A DNA stretch of 64,000 nucleotides, from NCBI RefSeq assembly GCF_000380485.1, contig NZ_AQYG01000050.1:62001-126000 (forward strand). Reading direction: 5' to 3'. The notes below the pieces were generated by a model. It saw nothing but the letters and a program-made list of their open reading frames with translations, made no database searches and was not told the origin of the DNA. Within the stretch, counting starts at the first letter, position 1. Each line of letters starts with the position of its first letter. A program made the translations under genes and the position numbers. This DNA is from Jongsikchunia kroppenstedtii DSM 45133. Its GTDB lineage: Bacteria; Actinomycetota; Actinomycetes; Mycobacteriales; Mycobacteriaceae. Below, in pieces: positions 54,601-61,919 of the stretch.

Positions 54601-55115
54601 CTGCGGCGCAACAGCTTCTCCGTGCCGGATAGTCGAGCCGCGGCCTCGCCGTCGCCGAGCACCGCCTCGCCCAGCAGATTGATGTTCAGCCGGATGCCGT
54701 CGCCGCCCAGGCGGGCAATCGACCGTCCCAGGGACCGGTCGGAGGCATCGGCGATCAGGTGCCGAACCATACGCCGCAATGCTTTTCGGGCCATCGGCAC
54801 GACCAGCCCCGGTGCTACCCGGCCGGCCACCGCGCCCGCGCGCACCAGCCCGCGCAGCGGCGCCGGCAGAAATCGGGGCACGATCGGTACCAACGCCGCA
54901 AGGTTGCGCGCGGCGACCCGGGCATCCTCCGGACGGATCACCCCGTCGACGAAGCCGGCCGTGAATTCGAGCCCGTGCGGGTCGTGCAGCACCCCGGCGA
55001 GACGGGTCGCGGCGGCGTCCATCGGCTCGTCGCGACCGGACACCAGCCATCGACGCACCTGCTCGATCGCCTGGTCCGCGAGTTCCTGGTCGATCCCCTC
55101 GACGACCGCCGACAT
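51684..55115 (-). CDS. putA: Bifunctional proline dehydrogenase / delta-1-pyrroline-5-carboxylate dehydrogenase
   Basis: A 1143-residue fusion enzyme. The FAD-dependent proline dehydrogenase barrel covers about residues 100-450; seen pieces are FINLDMEEYRDLALT, QAYLPDALSAM, RLVKGANLPME and IGIAGHNLFDIA. The aldehyde dehydrogenase domain covers about 500-950. It includes PPWNFPLAIPAG, the catalytic Glu in YAETSGKNAI, the catalytic Cys in HAGQKCSAAS and YGLTSGLYSLDE. A C-terminal extension of about 150 residues follows. It converts proline to glutamate in two steps. There is no N-terminal DNA-binding domain, so it is not autoregulatory. Many mycobacteria have separate proteins, as I recall. The upstream 70 bp holds no gene. 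Confidence 0.95.
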   Translation of the reverse strand: MSAVVEGIDQELADQAIEQVRRWLVSGRDEPMDAAATRLAGVLHDPHGLEFTAGFVDGVIRPEDARVAARNLAALVPIVPRFLPAPLRGLVRAGAVAGRVAPGLVVPMARKALRRMVRHLIADASDRSLGRSIARLGGDGIRLNINLLGEAVLGDGEAAARLSGTEKLLRRSDIDYVSIKVSGAVPPHSPFGFDAAVRHAVDALRPLYRIAAAAPVPKFINLDMEEYRDLALTIAVFKTLLGEPEFLGLQAGIVLQAYLPDALSAMIDLQDWAAARRRSGGAPIKVRLVKGANLPMERVDAEIHGWPLATWPTKQATDASYKAVLDYALRPERITNVHIGIAGHNLFDIALAWLLVQRRGVDAGVDFEMLLGMAAAQAAVVKRDVGSLVLYTPVVYPEHFDVAIAYLIRRLEEAATTDNYLSAAFALDDDPELFERERRRFLASVADLPERVPAPSRDQNRQLPPVQRVASTGFSNTQDTDPSLAANQQWAEAIRRRMADSALGAEVCAAGQVNSGERLDAVLDSAQSAAARWRSLPAADRAEILYRAADLLESRRADLLEAMGSECGKLLDQGDPEVSEAIDFARYYADQARALETVDGARPDPARVTLVTPPWNFPLAIPAGSTLAALATGSAVVLKPAESARRCAAVLAETLWAAGVPHDVLQYVRLQDRGLRTRLIGDPRIERVILTGAYETAELFRGIRPDLRLYAETSGKNAIIVTPSADFDLAARDVVASAFGHAGQKCSAASLVILVGSAARSGRLRSQLIDATRSLRVGVPWDPAARMGPLIEPAQGKLLRALTTLEAGQSWLLKPEQLDADGRLWRPGIREGVRPGSEFHRVEYFGPVLGVMTAETLADAIAMVNRIDYGLTSGLYSLDEAEIAQWLSTVEAGNLYVNRVITGAIVRRQSFGGWRKSSVGTGAKAGGPNYLAGLVDWRDAEPSPTQVGPDGLRVAAVRAAAGQSADDVAWLDAALATDQAAWAEEFVVVHDVSALDCEQNAFRCCPVPVTVRYAADRPVELIRVVAAGHRTGASITVSAGAAPPNDIQSWLTSSGAAVAVEDDAAWRARVVRLAGAGGRIRLIGGTAAAVAAAANGSPALAIYAGTVVSAGRVELLPFLREQAISVTAHRFGTPRRYGIPPVV

Positions 55116-55219
55116 GCCGCCCGCCTCTCGCCGCTCCTTCGCTGGTTGTGGTCCCCTCCCAGTGTGCGACCTGCGGATGCGTGCGTCGACCGACGCGTCG
55201 AATGACTATCGGCGATCGA

Positions 55220-55432
55220 TCAGTAGCTGGCCAACCAGGTGAGCTGCCATTCGTAGGTGCCCTGGCCGCATTCGGTGAGCACCAGATCGACCGGCTTGAT
55301 GCGGCCGCCTCGCCACAGCTTGTCGAGGACGTACTCGCGCACCAGCGCCTGCGACCAGTCGCTGGGAACGACGACCTCGATGGTCGTCCGACTGCCGACC
55401 CGCTGCCGGCTGAAGTCCACGGTTGTCGTCAT
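55220..55432 (-). CDS. Small hypothetical protein
   Basis: A 70-residue basic protein that I do not recognise (MTTTVDFSRQRVGSRTTIEVVVPSDWSQ...). It has alternating strand-like segments (TIEVVVP, DLVLTECG, YEWQLTWLASY) and no membrane segment. The ATG at 55432 was chosen; another in-frame ATG lies 33 nt upstream inside a 14-bp perfect palindrome, ATGCGGATCCGCAT (55452-55465), which may be an operator. The 157 bp before the next gene hold nothing else that I see. Confidence 0.55.
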   Translation of the reverse strand: MTTTVDFSRQRVGSRTTIEVVVPSDWSQALVREYVLDKLWRGGRIKPVDLVLTECGQGTYEWQLTWLASY

Positions 55433-55589
55433 CCGATCTATCCCATCCCGAATGCGGATCCGCATGTCGTCTCCGCTGTTGTTACTGCGACGGAGGCTAT
55501 TTGTTCGGACCGTGTTCAGGCACCGTTCAGATCCACGCTGATTTGAACGCCCTCGACGGCACGAAAACCGCACGGAGCGTGCCGAGGTG

Positions 55590-56660
55590 TCAGATGACCA
55601 CCGCGGCCGCGACGACCGTGACCACGGCGACCACGCAACCCTGCAGCGCGAAGGACTTTCGGCTCACCGTGACGCCGGCTCGACGGCAGCGCTGCCACCA
55701 CAGCAATGTCGCGAGCGATGCCCACGGAGTGATCAGCGGCCCCGCGTTGACGCCCACCAAGAGGGCCATCATCCGATGTGCGGAGTCGGTCGCCGCCGGC
55801 TCGAGCAGCAGGTAGCCGGGCAGGTTATTGACGGCGTTGGCCGCGAACGCCCCCACGCCGGCCAAACGCAACCGCGACACGGTGTCGGTGCCGTGCCCGG
55901 CGGCCGTCGTCAGCCAGTCCAGCGCGCCGGCGTGGGCCAGCAGCCGGATCGCGACGAACACCACCAGCACGGCGAGGGCCATCCGCCACGGCACCACGAT
56001 CTCCCGCAGGCGCTCCCGGGCGCGCCACGCGAGCACGCCGATACCGACCAGCGCGGCCACCGTCGCCGGGATCGCCGGGTTGACGCCGGCCAGCACCACC
56101 GGCACCAGCGACACGCACAACACGGCGCTGCACCACAGCAGCACCCGATCATTTACAACGGGCGGCTCGGCGACCCGATAGCGGCCGGTGAGCTCGCGGC
56201 GATGCAGCAGCACGAGCACGAGCGCCGTCGCGGCCATGGCCATCAGGGCCGGCCGCCAGGCCACCGACAGATAGCCGCCCGCGCCACCCCATTGCTCGAA
56301 ATGACGCAGCGCCAACAGATTCGACAGGTTCGAGACGGGCAGCAGCAAGGACCCGGTGTTGGCCACCCAGACCGTGGTCAGCACGAATGGGATCGGTGAG
56401 GTTCCCGCCTGTCGGGCCATCGCAATGACCACCGGCGTGAACAGCACCGCGGTCGCGTCGAGGCTGAGCACCGTCGTCGCCACGCATCCGGCGACAAAGG
56501 TCACCAGCCACATCAGCCAGACCCGACCGCCGGCAAGCCGCACGGCCACGTGCCCGACGACATCGAATAGTCCGGCCACCGCGGCGACCTCGGCCAGCGC
56601 GGTGATCGCCAGTAGAAACACGACGACCGGCAGGATCTGCTGCCAATCGGCGGTGCTCAT
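55590..56660 (-). CDS. SLC13/ArsB-type transporter
   Basis: A 356-residue membrane protein with about ten predicted segments. The duplicated loop motifs of the ArsB/NhaD/SLC13 group are present: SLDATAVLFTPVVIAMARQ and NTGSLLLPVSNLSNLLALRHF in the first half, ANAVNNLPGYLLLEPAAT and GVNAGPLITPWASLATLLWW in the second. Substrates in the family are arsenite, dicarboxylates or Na+/H+. There are no ars genes beside it, so arsenite specificity is not shown. It is slightly short for the family (usually 400 or more), but both halves are present. The start codon lies inside a tandem repeat. Confidence 0.85.
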   Translation of the reverse strand: MSTADWQQILPVVVFLLAITALAEVAAVAGLFDVVGHVAVRLAGGRVWLMWLVTFVAGCVATTVLSLDATAVLFTPVVIAMARQAGTSPIPFVLTTVWVANTGSLLLPVSNLSNLLALRHFEQWGGAGGYLSVAWRPALMAMAATALVLVLLHRRELTGRYRVAEPPVVNDRVLLWCSAVLCVSLVPVVLAGVNPAIPATVAALVGIGVLAWRARERLREIVVPWRMALAVLVVFVAIRLLAHAGALDWLTTAAGHGTDTVSRLRLAGVGAFAANAVNNLPGYLLLEPAATDSAHRMMALLVGVNAGPLITPWASLATLLWWQRCRRAGVTVSRKSFALQGCVVAVVTVVAAAVVI

Positions 56661-56706
56661 CGGGCGCTCCGCGCCGACGGGCTCATCGCGCGCTCCGCGC
56701 CGGCGG
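56655..56706. repeat. Two tandem copies of a 26-bp repeat over a start codon
   Basis: Units at 56655-56680 and 56681-56706 differ at two bases. The core is GCTCATCGGGCGCTCCGCGC followed by CGACGG. Partial copies (GCTCATCG) recur at 56707 and 56732. On the minus strand each unit begins with ATGAGC, and the transporter start codon lies in the first unit. Confidence 0.75.
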
Positions 56707-56759
56707 GCTCATCGGGGCCCAGAGCCGAGGGGCTCATCGAGGGGTCGGCGTCGACCGCG

Positions 56760-57242
56760 TCAGTCGTCAGCGGACGACGTGTCGACCTCGTCCTCGTACG
56801 CCTCGGCGAACGAGATACGCGGCAGGCTGACGGCGGCCTGGATCGCGAGGGCCGTGAAGACCAGCAACGCGACACCGAACACGGCCGCGAGTGCGACGAC
56901 GATCCAGAAGATCACCGATTCGGCGACGGACCCGCCGCCGGGCGACGTGACGGTGAGCAGCACCGCGATGCTGACGGCCAGGCCGAGCAGCGACCAGGCG
57001 GCGCTACGGGCACGGGGGCCGACGTTGGCGGCGTAGAACAACCGCTCGTAGTTGCGGGTCTCGTACTCGTTGACCGCGGCGAGCCGCACCGGGTCGTCGG
57101 CCGCGGCCGCCTTCATCGTCGCCGCGAGCTCGGCATCGCGCTGCAGGCGCAGGGTCTCGCGATTGCGGTAGCGGACGTAGATGACCACCCCCACCAAGGC
57201 GACGATGGCCAGGACCGACACGTTGGAGATGCTCGCAACCAT
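56760..57242 (-). CDS. Hypothetical membrane protein
   Basis: A 160-residue protein with an N-terminal membrane segment (VSVLAIVALVGVVIYVRYRN), a charged helix (RETLRLQRDAELAATMKAAA) and two more membrane segments near residues 85-105 and 115-140. It ends in an acidic tail (EDEVDTSSADD). I do not recognise a family. The ATG at 57242 follows a region with no other gene. It is 61 nt downstream of the fluoride channel genes on the same strand and might share their transcript. Confidence 0.65.
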   Translation of the reverse strand: MVASISNVSVLAIVALVGVVIYVRYRNRETLRLQRDAELAATMKAAAADDPVRLAAVNEYETRNYERLFYAANVGPRARSAAWSLLGLAVSIAVLLTVTSPGGGSVAESVIFWIVVALAAVFGVALLVFTALAIQAAVSLPRISFAEAYEDEVDTSSADD

Positions 57243-57303
57243 GGGCGCAAGACTACGGGAACACGTTCTAATCGCATTTCCGGACCGGCACCGCCCGGCC
57301 GAC

Positions 57304-57672
57304 TCAGAACAGCCGCGCCACACCCAGCCCGATCGCGCACGCGATCAGCGCCAGAACCAGCGAGCAGACGGCATAGCCCAATGCCGCGCCGCCGCGGCCG
57401 CTGCGCACCAGCGTCAGCGTCTCGACGCTGGCGGTGCTGAACGTCGTGTACCCGCCGCAGAACCCCGTCGCCAGCACGGTCTGCCAGTTCGGGCCGGCGA
57501 CGCCCGCCGTGACCAGCCCGGCGAGCAGTCCTACGAGGAACGATCCGGTGACGTTGATCAGCATCGTCTGCCACGGGATGACCGGCCGCAGGTGGCGCTT
57601 GAGTTCGCCGTCCACCCAGACCCGCGACACCGCGCCGACCGAGCCGGCGATGCCCACCAGCAGCGTCAGCAT
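57304..57672 (-). CDS. crcB: Fluoride ion channel FluC/CrcB, first copy
   Basis: A 122-residue FluC/CrcB channel subunit with four membrane segments. The conserved pore motif is GFCGGYTTFSTAS, and the early G-x-x-G-x-x-x-R pattern reads GIAGSVGAVSRVWVD. Such subunits assemble as antiparallel dimers that export fluoride. Actinobacteria often carry two unlike genes, as here; the second copy lies upstream with a 7-nt overlap. A fluoride riboswitch precedes the pair. Confidence 0.93.
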   Translation of the reverse strand: MLTLLVGIAGSVGAVSRVWVDGELKRHLRPVIPWQTMLINVTGSFLVGLLAGLVTAGVAGPNWQTVLATGFCGGYTTFSTASVETLTLVRSGRGGAALGYAVCSLVLALIACAIGLGVARLF

Positions 57673-58178
57673 GTCTCATCCTGCCCGGCATCGCGGGAAA
57701 AGCGTTGCTCGGCAACGGTTCCCAGGTACCAGCCGCCCGCCGCCGCGACCAGCCCGCCGACGATCGTCAGCGAGAAATAGCCGATGCCGAGCAGCAGATG
57801 GTCGCCGGCCAGCAATCGATCGGAATCGAGCGCGAAGGTGCTGTACGTGGTCAGAGACCCGCAGAAGCCGGCACCGACCAGCATGCGGGTGTGCAGGCGC
57901 CAGCCCGTATCGGAGCCGATCGCGGCCAGCAGCGCCATCGTCGTGGCCAGCACCACGGTGCCGATCATGTTGGCGGTGAAGGTCGACCACGGCCACTGCC
58001 CGTGCCTGGTCGGCAGCGCCAGCCCCAGGCCGTAGCGCACCAGGGTGCCCACGATGCCGCCGGCCAGTACAAGCGCGAGCACGCCGGGGCGCAGATGCGG
58101 CGGCGGCGAATCCGGATCAACGTCGGGCACCGATGCCGGCATCGACCCCGATGCGGGATTCGGTTCTGATTCAGACAC
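57666..58178 (-). CDS. crcB: Fluoride ion channel FluC/CrcB, second copy
   Basis: A 170-residue FluC/CrcB subunit. It has a 45-residue Pro/Asp-rich cytoplasmic start that the other copy lacks, then four membrane segments. The pore motif is GFCGSLTTYSTFALD, and the G-x-x-G-x-x-x-R pattern reads GGIVGTLVRYGLG. The start is GTG at 58178, behind GAGGAG. That ribosome binding site can pair with the CTCCTC of the riboswitch tail, which suggests translational control. It is the first gene of the fluoride operon. Confidence 0.93.
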   Translation of the reverse strand: MSESEPNPASGSMPASVPDVDPDSPPPHLRPGVLALVLAGGIVGTLVRYGLGLALPTRHGQWPWSTFTANMIGTVVLATTMALLAAIGSDTGWRLHTRMLVGAGFCGSLTTYSTFALDSDRLLAGDHLLLGIGYFSLTIVGGLVAAAGGWYLGTVAEQRFSRDAGQDETC

Positions 58179-58202
58179 AGCTCTCCTCGTCGATCGTCGA
58201 AC

Positions 58203-58290
58203 AGGAGGAGCCATCAGCCCAGATCGGGCGGTTCAGCCGACACATTCCGATTCCCGGCGTGTCCGGCTCGGCGGAGTTCCATCGCCGGAC
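58203..58290 (-). ncRNA. Fluoride riboswitch (crcB motif)
   Basis: Reading the minus strand, the conserved blocks appear in order. They are GGCGATGGAACTCCGCC (58286 to 58270), a variable hairpin GCCGGACAC/GTGTCGGC, then AACCGCC, and finally GGGCTGATGGCTCCT. The first GGCG can pair with CGCC of AACCGCC as the pseudoknot. About 12 nt downstream, GAGGAG before the fluC start can pair with the CTCCTC that ends the aptamer. This gives a plausible ribosome-binding-site switch. Confidence 0.88.
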
Positions 58291-58293
58291 TCG

Positions 58294-58299
58294 ACTATA
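58294..58299 (-). promoter_or_regulatory. Candidate -10 element of the fluoride riboswitch transcript
   Basis: On the minus strand the hexamer TATAGT lies about 8 nt upstream of the first conserved riboswitch block, the expected place for a -10 box. No convincing -35 is seen. Confidence 0.45.
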
Positions 58300-58341
58300 G
58301 CGGGCCGCCACCTCGGCGACCCGCCATGGCCAGCGGAGCGG

Positions 58342-58764
58342 TCAGACCGTCGCGGTGACGGTCTGGGCGATATTGCCCTTGGTGGCCTTCGAATACGGGC
58401 ACACGCCGTGGGCGGCCTCGGCCAGCTCGGTCGCCTTCGCCTGGTCCAGACCCGGCAGCGCGACCTTGATGTCGGCCGTCAGCCCGAACCCGCCGTCGGC
58501 GTCGTCCTTGCCGATGCCGACGGTGACCGTCACCGACGCATCGTCGGGCACCGCGCCCTTGCCGACCAGGCGCAGGGCACCCATGAAACAGGCGGCGTAC
58601 CCGGCGGAGAAGAGTTCCTCCGGGTTGGAACCATCGCCGCTGCCGCCGAGTTCCTTCTGCGGGCGCAGGTCCAGATCGATCCGGCCGGTCTCCGACTTCA
58701 CGTGGCCGTCGCGACCGCCACCGGTCGACGTGGACGAAATCGTGGTCAAAACACTAACTGTCAC
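58342..58764 (-). CDS. Organic hydroperoxide resistance protein (OsmC/Ohr family)
   Basis: A 140-residue OsmC/Ohr peroxidase. The two reactive cysteines are in GYAACFMGALRLV and GVCPYSKATKGN. Other features are the N-terminal strand TISSTSTGGGRDGHVKSETGRIDLDL (early residues) and NPEELFSAGYAA. It reduces organic hydroperoxides with dithiol reductants; the Ohr subgroup is favoured because the second Cys lies in the VCPYSKAT context. The start is GTG at 58764. No OhrR regulator gene is adjacent, so regulation cannot be inferred. Confidence 0.92.
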   Translation of the reverse strand: MTVSVLTTISSTSTGGGRDGHVKSETGRIDLDLRPQKELGGSGDGSNPEELFSAGYAACFMGALRLVGKGAVPDDASVTVTVGIGKDDADGGFGLTADIKVALPGLDQAKATELAEAAHGVCPYSKATKGNIAQTVTATV

Positions 58765-58884
58765 TTGACATCTCCCAATCCGAGGATCCGCCCGCAGATA
58801 CCGGGCCGGTCCAGTCAATTCAAACATTCATCAGGGCGCCGCGCGGCTCGATGCGCACGACCGCCGTAAGGCACAACCGCAGGA

Positions 58885-59538
58885 CTACTTGTAGTGATTC
58901 CCCGGACGGAACAGGGCGGTCGGCCGAATGCGCTCCGACCGCGGCAGCCATTTGTTGACGCCGGTGCCGAACAGGCAGACCACCGAACCCGCCAACAGCC
59001 CGAACTGGATCCAGCCCAGCACCCGGAGGCCGACCCAGATCTGGTGGTAGCCGAACAGCAGGTCCAGCCCGATCGGGATCGAGAGCAGCATCGCCAGAGC
59101 GGCCGCGACATAGAAGTTGCGGCAGTTGCGGCTGTGATGCCGACCGATCGCCGCGAGCAGCGGGTACTGGATGGCCAGCAGGATGACGGCACCGACCAGG
59201 CATGCCGCCGGGATCCAATGCGCCATCGAGTCGACGCGATGCAGCTCATCCGGCTTCGTGACGCCCTCGCGCAGTCGCGGCTGGATCAGATCGTTGATGG
59301 TTCCCAGCCGCGCGAATCCGTAGATCACCCCGATCGCGGCGCAGACGGCGGCGCCGATCCACAGCTGCATCGCCCAGCGCAGCGCGGGCGGCGGCGGACC
59401 GGGATCGGTCGGGGGACGCGGCCGCAGCGTCTGTCGCGGAGCGGCGTTCTGCTTCTCGGCGAGTTCCGCGAGGTCCGCAGCATCGAGTTCGGCCTGCGTC
59501 GGCATCCGGGGCTCGCCTGCCGGCGTGTCACTGCTCAC
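58885..59538 (-). CDS. Hypothetical membrane protein
   Basis: A 217-residue protein. It has a Pro-rich acidic N-terminal part (ELAEKQNAAPRQTLRPRPP...) and four predicted membrane segments (LWIGAAVCAAIGVIYGFARL; AACLVGAVILLAIQYPLLAAI; FYVAAALAMLLSIPIGLDLLFG; LGWIQFGLLAGSVVCLFGTGV). No family is recognised with confidence. A GTG at 59538 was taken as start; an ATG 33 nt further in is possible. It is divergent from the next gene. Confidence 0.65.
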   Translation of the reverse strand: MSSDTPAGEPRMPTQAELDAADLAELAEKQNAAPRQTLRPRPPTDPGPPPPALRWAMQLWIGAAVCAAIGVIYGFARLGTINDLIQPRLREGVTKPDELHRVDSMAHWIPAACLVGAVILLAIQYPLLAAIGRHHSRNCRNFYVAAALAMLLSIPIGLDLLFGYHQIWVGLRVLGWIQFGLLAGSVVCLFGTGVNKWLPRSERIRPTALFRPGNHYK

Positions 59539-59660
59539 GCAATCGATTCTGTCACCGGTGGTCCATATCGAAGTCCACCCGGATCTCCACCCGCGGGTTG
59601 AGGTGGCCTGACCAGGCAAAACCTACCGTCAATGACATCAACCGCACCAGAGGAGACGAC

Positions 59661-60296
59661 ATGACCACCAGCACGACCATCGACCGCACCACCGCCCCGG
59701 CCCCCACGCCGACCGGCCCGAAGGACCGCGGCCGCGCGCTGCTGCGCGGCCTGGGCCTGGACGTCGGCCTGCCGTTCATCGTGTACTTCGCCGTCCAGCT
59801 GACCGGCGGGTCGGTCTTTCACGCGTTGCTGGCCGGGGCGCTGGCCGCCGGGGCCCGCACCGTGTGGGTGGCCCTGCGCAGCCGACGCCTCGACCTGTTC
59901 TCCGGATTCCTACTCGCGACCTTCGCGATCGGCCTGGCACTCACCTTCGCCACCGGCGACGCCCGCTTCGTGCTGCTGAAGGACTCGGCGACGTCGTTCG
60001 CGGTCGGTGCGGCGTTCGTGGGCTCCTGCCTGCTGGGGCGGCCCCTCGCCTACTACGCGGCACGGCGCTTCGGCTCGCCAGCCGCAGCGGCGACGACGGG
60101 CACCATCGAGCGGCACTGGTACCGCTTCTCGATGATCTGGGGTGTGACGCTGCTGGCCGACGCGATCATCCGCGGCATCGTCGCCTACACGCTGCCGCTG
60201 TCGATCGCCGGCGACCTCTCGCAGGTGCTGATGATCGCCGCCTACGGCGGACTCATCGCATACACGGTGCGCGTCGCCCGCCGCGCTGGTCAGTAA
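59661..60296 (+). CDS. VC0807-like integral membrane protein
   Basis: A 211-residue membrane protein with about five or six segments. The segment FVLLKDSATSFAVGAAFVGSCLLGRPLAYYAARRF (residues about 105-140) is the hallmark of VC0807-like proteins, whose function is unknown. An AGGAGA site precedes the ATG at 59661. It stands alone, divergent from the previous gene and convergent with the next. Confidence 0.72.
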   Translation: MTTSTTIDRTTAPAPTPTGPKDRGRALLRGLGLDVGLPFIVYFAVQLTGGSVFHALLAGALAAGARTVWVALRSRRLDLFSGFLLATFAIGLALTFATGDARFVLLKDSATSFAVGAAFVGSCLLGRPLAYYAARRFGSPAAAATTGTIERHWYRFSMIWGVTLLADAIIRGIVAYTLPLSIAGDLSQVLMIAAYGGLIAYTVRVARRAGQ

Positions 60297-60342
60297 CCCT
60301 GAATCGCCGGGGATCCGATGGACGATCTGGCAAGGCGGAGGG

Positions 60343-60372
60343 AGGTCGGCAATAGCGGAGCTATGCCGGCCT
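60343..60372. terminator. Candidate hairpin terminator between convergent genes
   Basis: AGGTCGGCAATAGC and GCTATGCCGGCCT pair with one bulge and one G-T pair, giving a long stem with a 3-nt loop, followed by TT. It lies between the VC0807-like gene and the convergent secreted-protein gene. Confidence 0.5.
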
Positions 60373-60394
60373 TTCCGACAGCGCAGTCAAGCGT

Positions 60395-61804
60395 TCATCG
60401 GCCCCCGGCGATCTTGAGCATGCGGCCGAGGGTGCCTTGCCAGAGCACGCGGCCCGGGCCGATGACACCGGTGAGCTGCATCGGTTCGTCGAGCGGGGCC
60501 ACGCCCACCTGAGTGGTCACCACACGGCGTCCGGTCCGGAAATCGGTGGCCGCGTAGTAGACCGGGCCGACCTCCTGGACGGGATTGGCATTCAGGTCGC
60601 CATACGACAAACCCTGGATCAGACCGTCGGCCCGCGACAGATGCGGCAGCGAGGCGAGCCGGTCGTGGTTCTCCCAGATCCGATGGCAGCCATCGGGTTT
60701 CACGTCGATCCGGGTCATGCCGCCGACGAACGAGGCGAATGCCGGCACCGCGGGTCCGCCGGAGGTGGCGAACGGCGGATAGGCGAATCCGTAGGTGCTG
60801 CCGATCAGCAGCGAATCGCCCCACGCCATCGGCGCATTCTCGGTGCCCTGACCCGACGTGACGAAGGTCTTCATCGTGCATTTCAGCGACCCGCCGTCGG
60901 TGCGGTACACCAGCAGGTTCGGCCGGACGGCGCTGTCGACGATCGCGACGTACTGATCGTCGCCTTCGCCGAAGTACCCCGGCGTGGTACCCGATCCCCA
61001 GCTCAGCTGCCCCGGCTTGCGTGCCGGACCCCGGTCATAGGTCTTGCGCCACAGCGTCTTCGGCACACCATTCGATCCGGCGCTCATCTCGTACAGCGCA
61101 TGATCGGTGAGTACGGATGCCCCGCCCGGGCGGAGCGTCAGGCCGTTGGCGATCTCCTCGCCGGCGGGCAGCGACATCGCGACGGCCCGCGTGCCGTCGC
61201 CACGCACCGTGCCGATCACGCCGTGCGTGGTGGCGAACCAGATCCGGCCGTCCCAGTCGGGCGCGACGGCTGTGATCGAATCGCCTTGCGGGATCAGCTG
61301 TTTCACGTCGATGCGTTGATCGATGAACATCTGGTAGCCCGCCGGGGTGCGCCGGTGCGCCACCCGCAGGATCGAACCGGACCCGTCCGCGACGACCACC
61401 CGGTCCTTCGAATCGAGATAACCGTAGACGCCGCCCAGCAGGCCGCCCTTGGTGAGCTGCAGGCGCGCAATGGGATTCGCGGTCACCGGATCGAACAGCA
61501 CGACAGTCGGCGCCGCGAACGCCGGCGGATTGGTGCCGACGTAGCTGGTGCACAACGAGACCGGCATCCCATCGCTGCCGACGAACGTGGCCGCGCAGGC
61601 GCCGCCCGGGGTCGACGACGCCGCCACGTGGGCGCCGACGCCCGGCCCGGGCAGCGACGTGCTGTCCGTCGAATAAAGATCGTTGTGCATCAACGAGGTA
61701 TCCGTAGGACCGAGATCCGGTGTGGGAGCGGCATTCGCCGGGATCCCGATCAACGCCGCGATGATCGCGGCGGACAGTACCGACAGAATTTTGATGCGTC
61801 GCAT
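60395..61804 (-). CDS. Secreted hypothetical protein, beta-propeller-like
   Basis: A 469-residue exported protein. A signal peptide (MRRIKILSVLSAAIIAALIGIP then ANA|APTPD) is clear. The mature part has repeated strand patterns (SITAVAPDWDGRIWFATTHGVIGTVRGDGT; NGLTLRPGGASVLTDHALYEM; GDSLLIGSTYGFAYPP; GPVYYAATDFRTGRRVVTTQVG). These are typical of six- or seven-bladed propellers such as SMP-30-like or quinoprotein-like folds. No catalytic site is evident. Two cysteine pairs may form disulfides. The function is unknown. A 72-bp palindromic repeat lies just upstream. Confidence 0.72.
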   Translation of the reverse strand: MRRIKILSVLSAAIIAALIGIPANAAPTPDLGPTDTSLMHNDLYSTDSTSLPGPGVGAHVAASSTPGGACAATFVGSDGMPVSLCTSYVGTNPPAFAAPTVVLFDPVTANPIARLQLTKGGLLGGVYGYLDSKDRVVVADGSGSILRVAHRRTPAGYQMFIDQRIDVKQLIPQGDSITAVAPDWDGRIWFATTHGVIGTVRGDGTRAVAMSLPAGEEIANGLTLRPGGASVLTDHALYEMSAGSNGVPKTLWRKTYDRGPARKPGQLSWGSGTTPGYFGEGDDQYVAIVDSAVRPNLLVYRTDGGSLKCTMKTFVTSGQGTENAPMAWGDSLLIGSTYGFAYPPFATSGGPAVPAFASFVGGMTRIDVKPDGCHRIWENHDRLASLPHLSRADGLIQGLSYGDLNANPVQEVGPVYYAATDFRTGRRVVTTQVGVAPLDEPMQLTGVIGPGRVLWQGTLGRMLKIAGGR

Positions 61805-61832
61805 CGACCCAGCAAACCACACCGCTACGGAT

Positions 61833-61904
61833 GAAATCCGCGCCACCTTCATTCATCCGCGCCGGTTGCAGTCGGCGCGGATCCACAGAGGCGGCGCGGA
61901 TTTC
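61833..61904. repeat. 72-bp palindromic intergenic repeat, copy 1
   Basis: The outer arms are GAAATCCGCGCC and GGCGCGGATTTC, with an inner CGCGGATCCAC block. Copy 2, also 72 bp, lies 882 bp to the right with the same arms and inner block. The copies flank a secreted-protein gene. Confidence 0.8.
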
Positions 61905-61919
61905 GGTCTGGACGATCGA

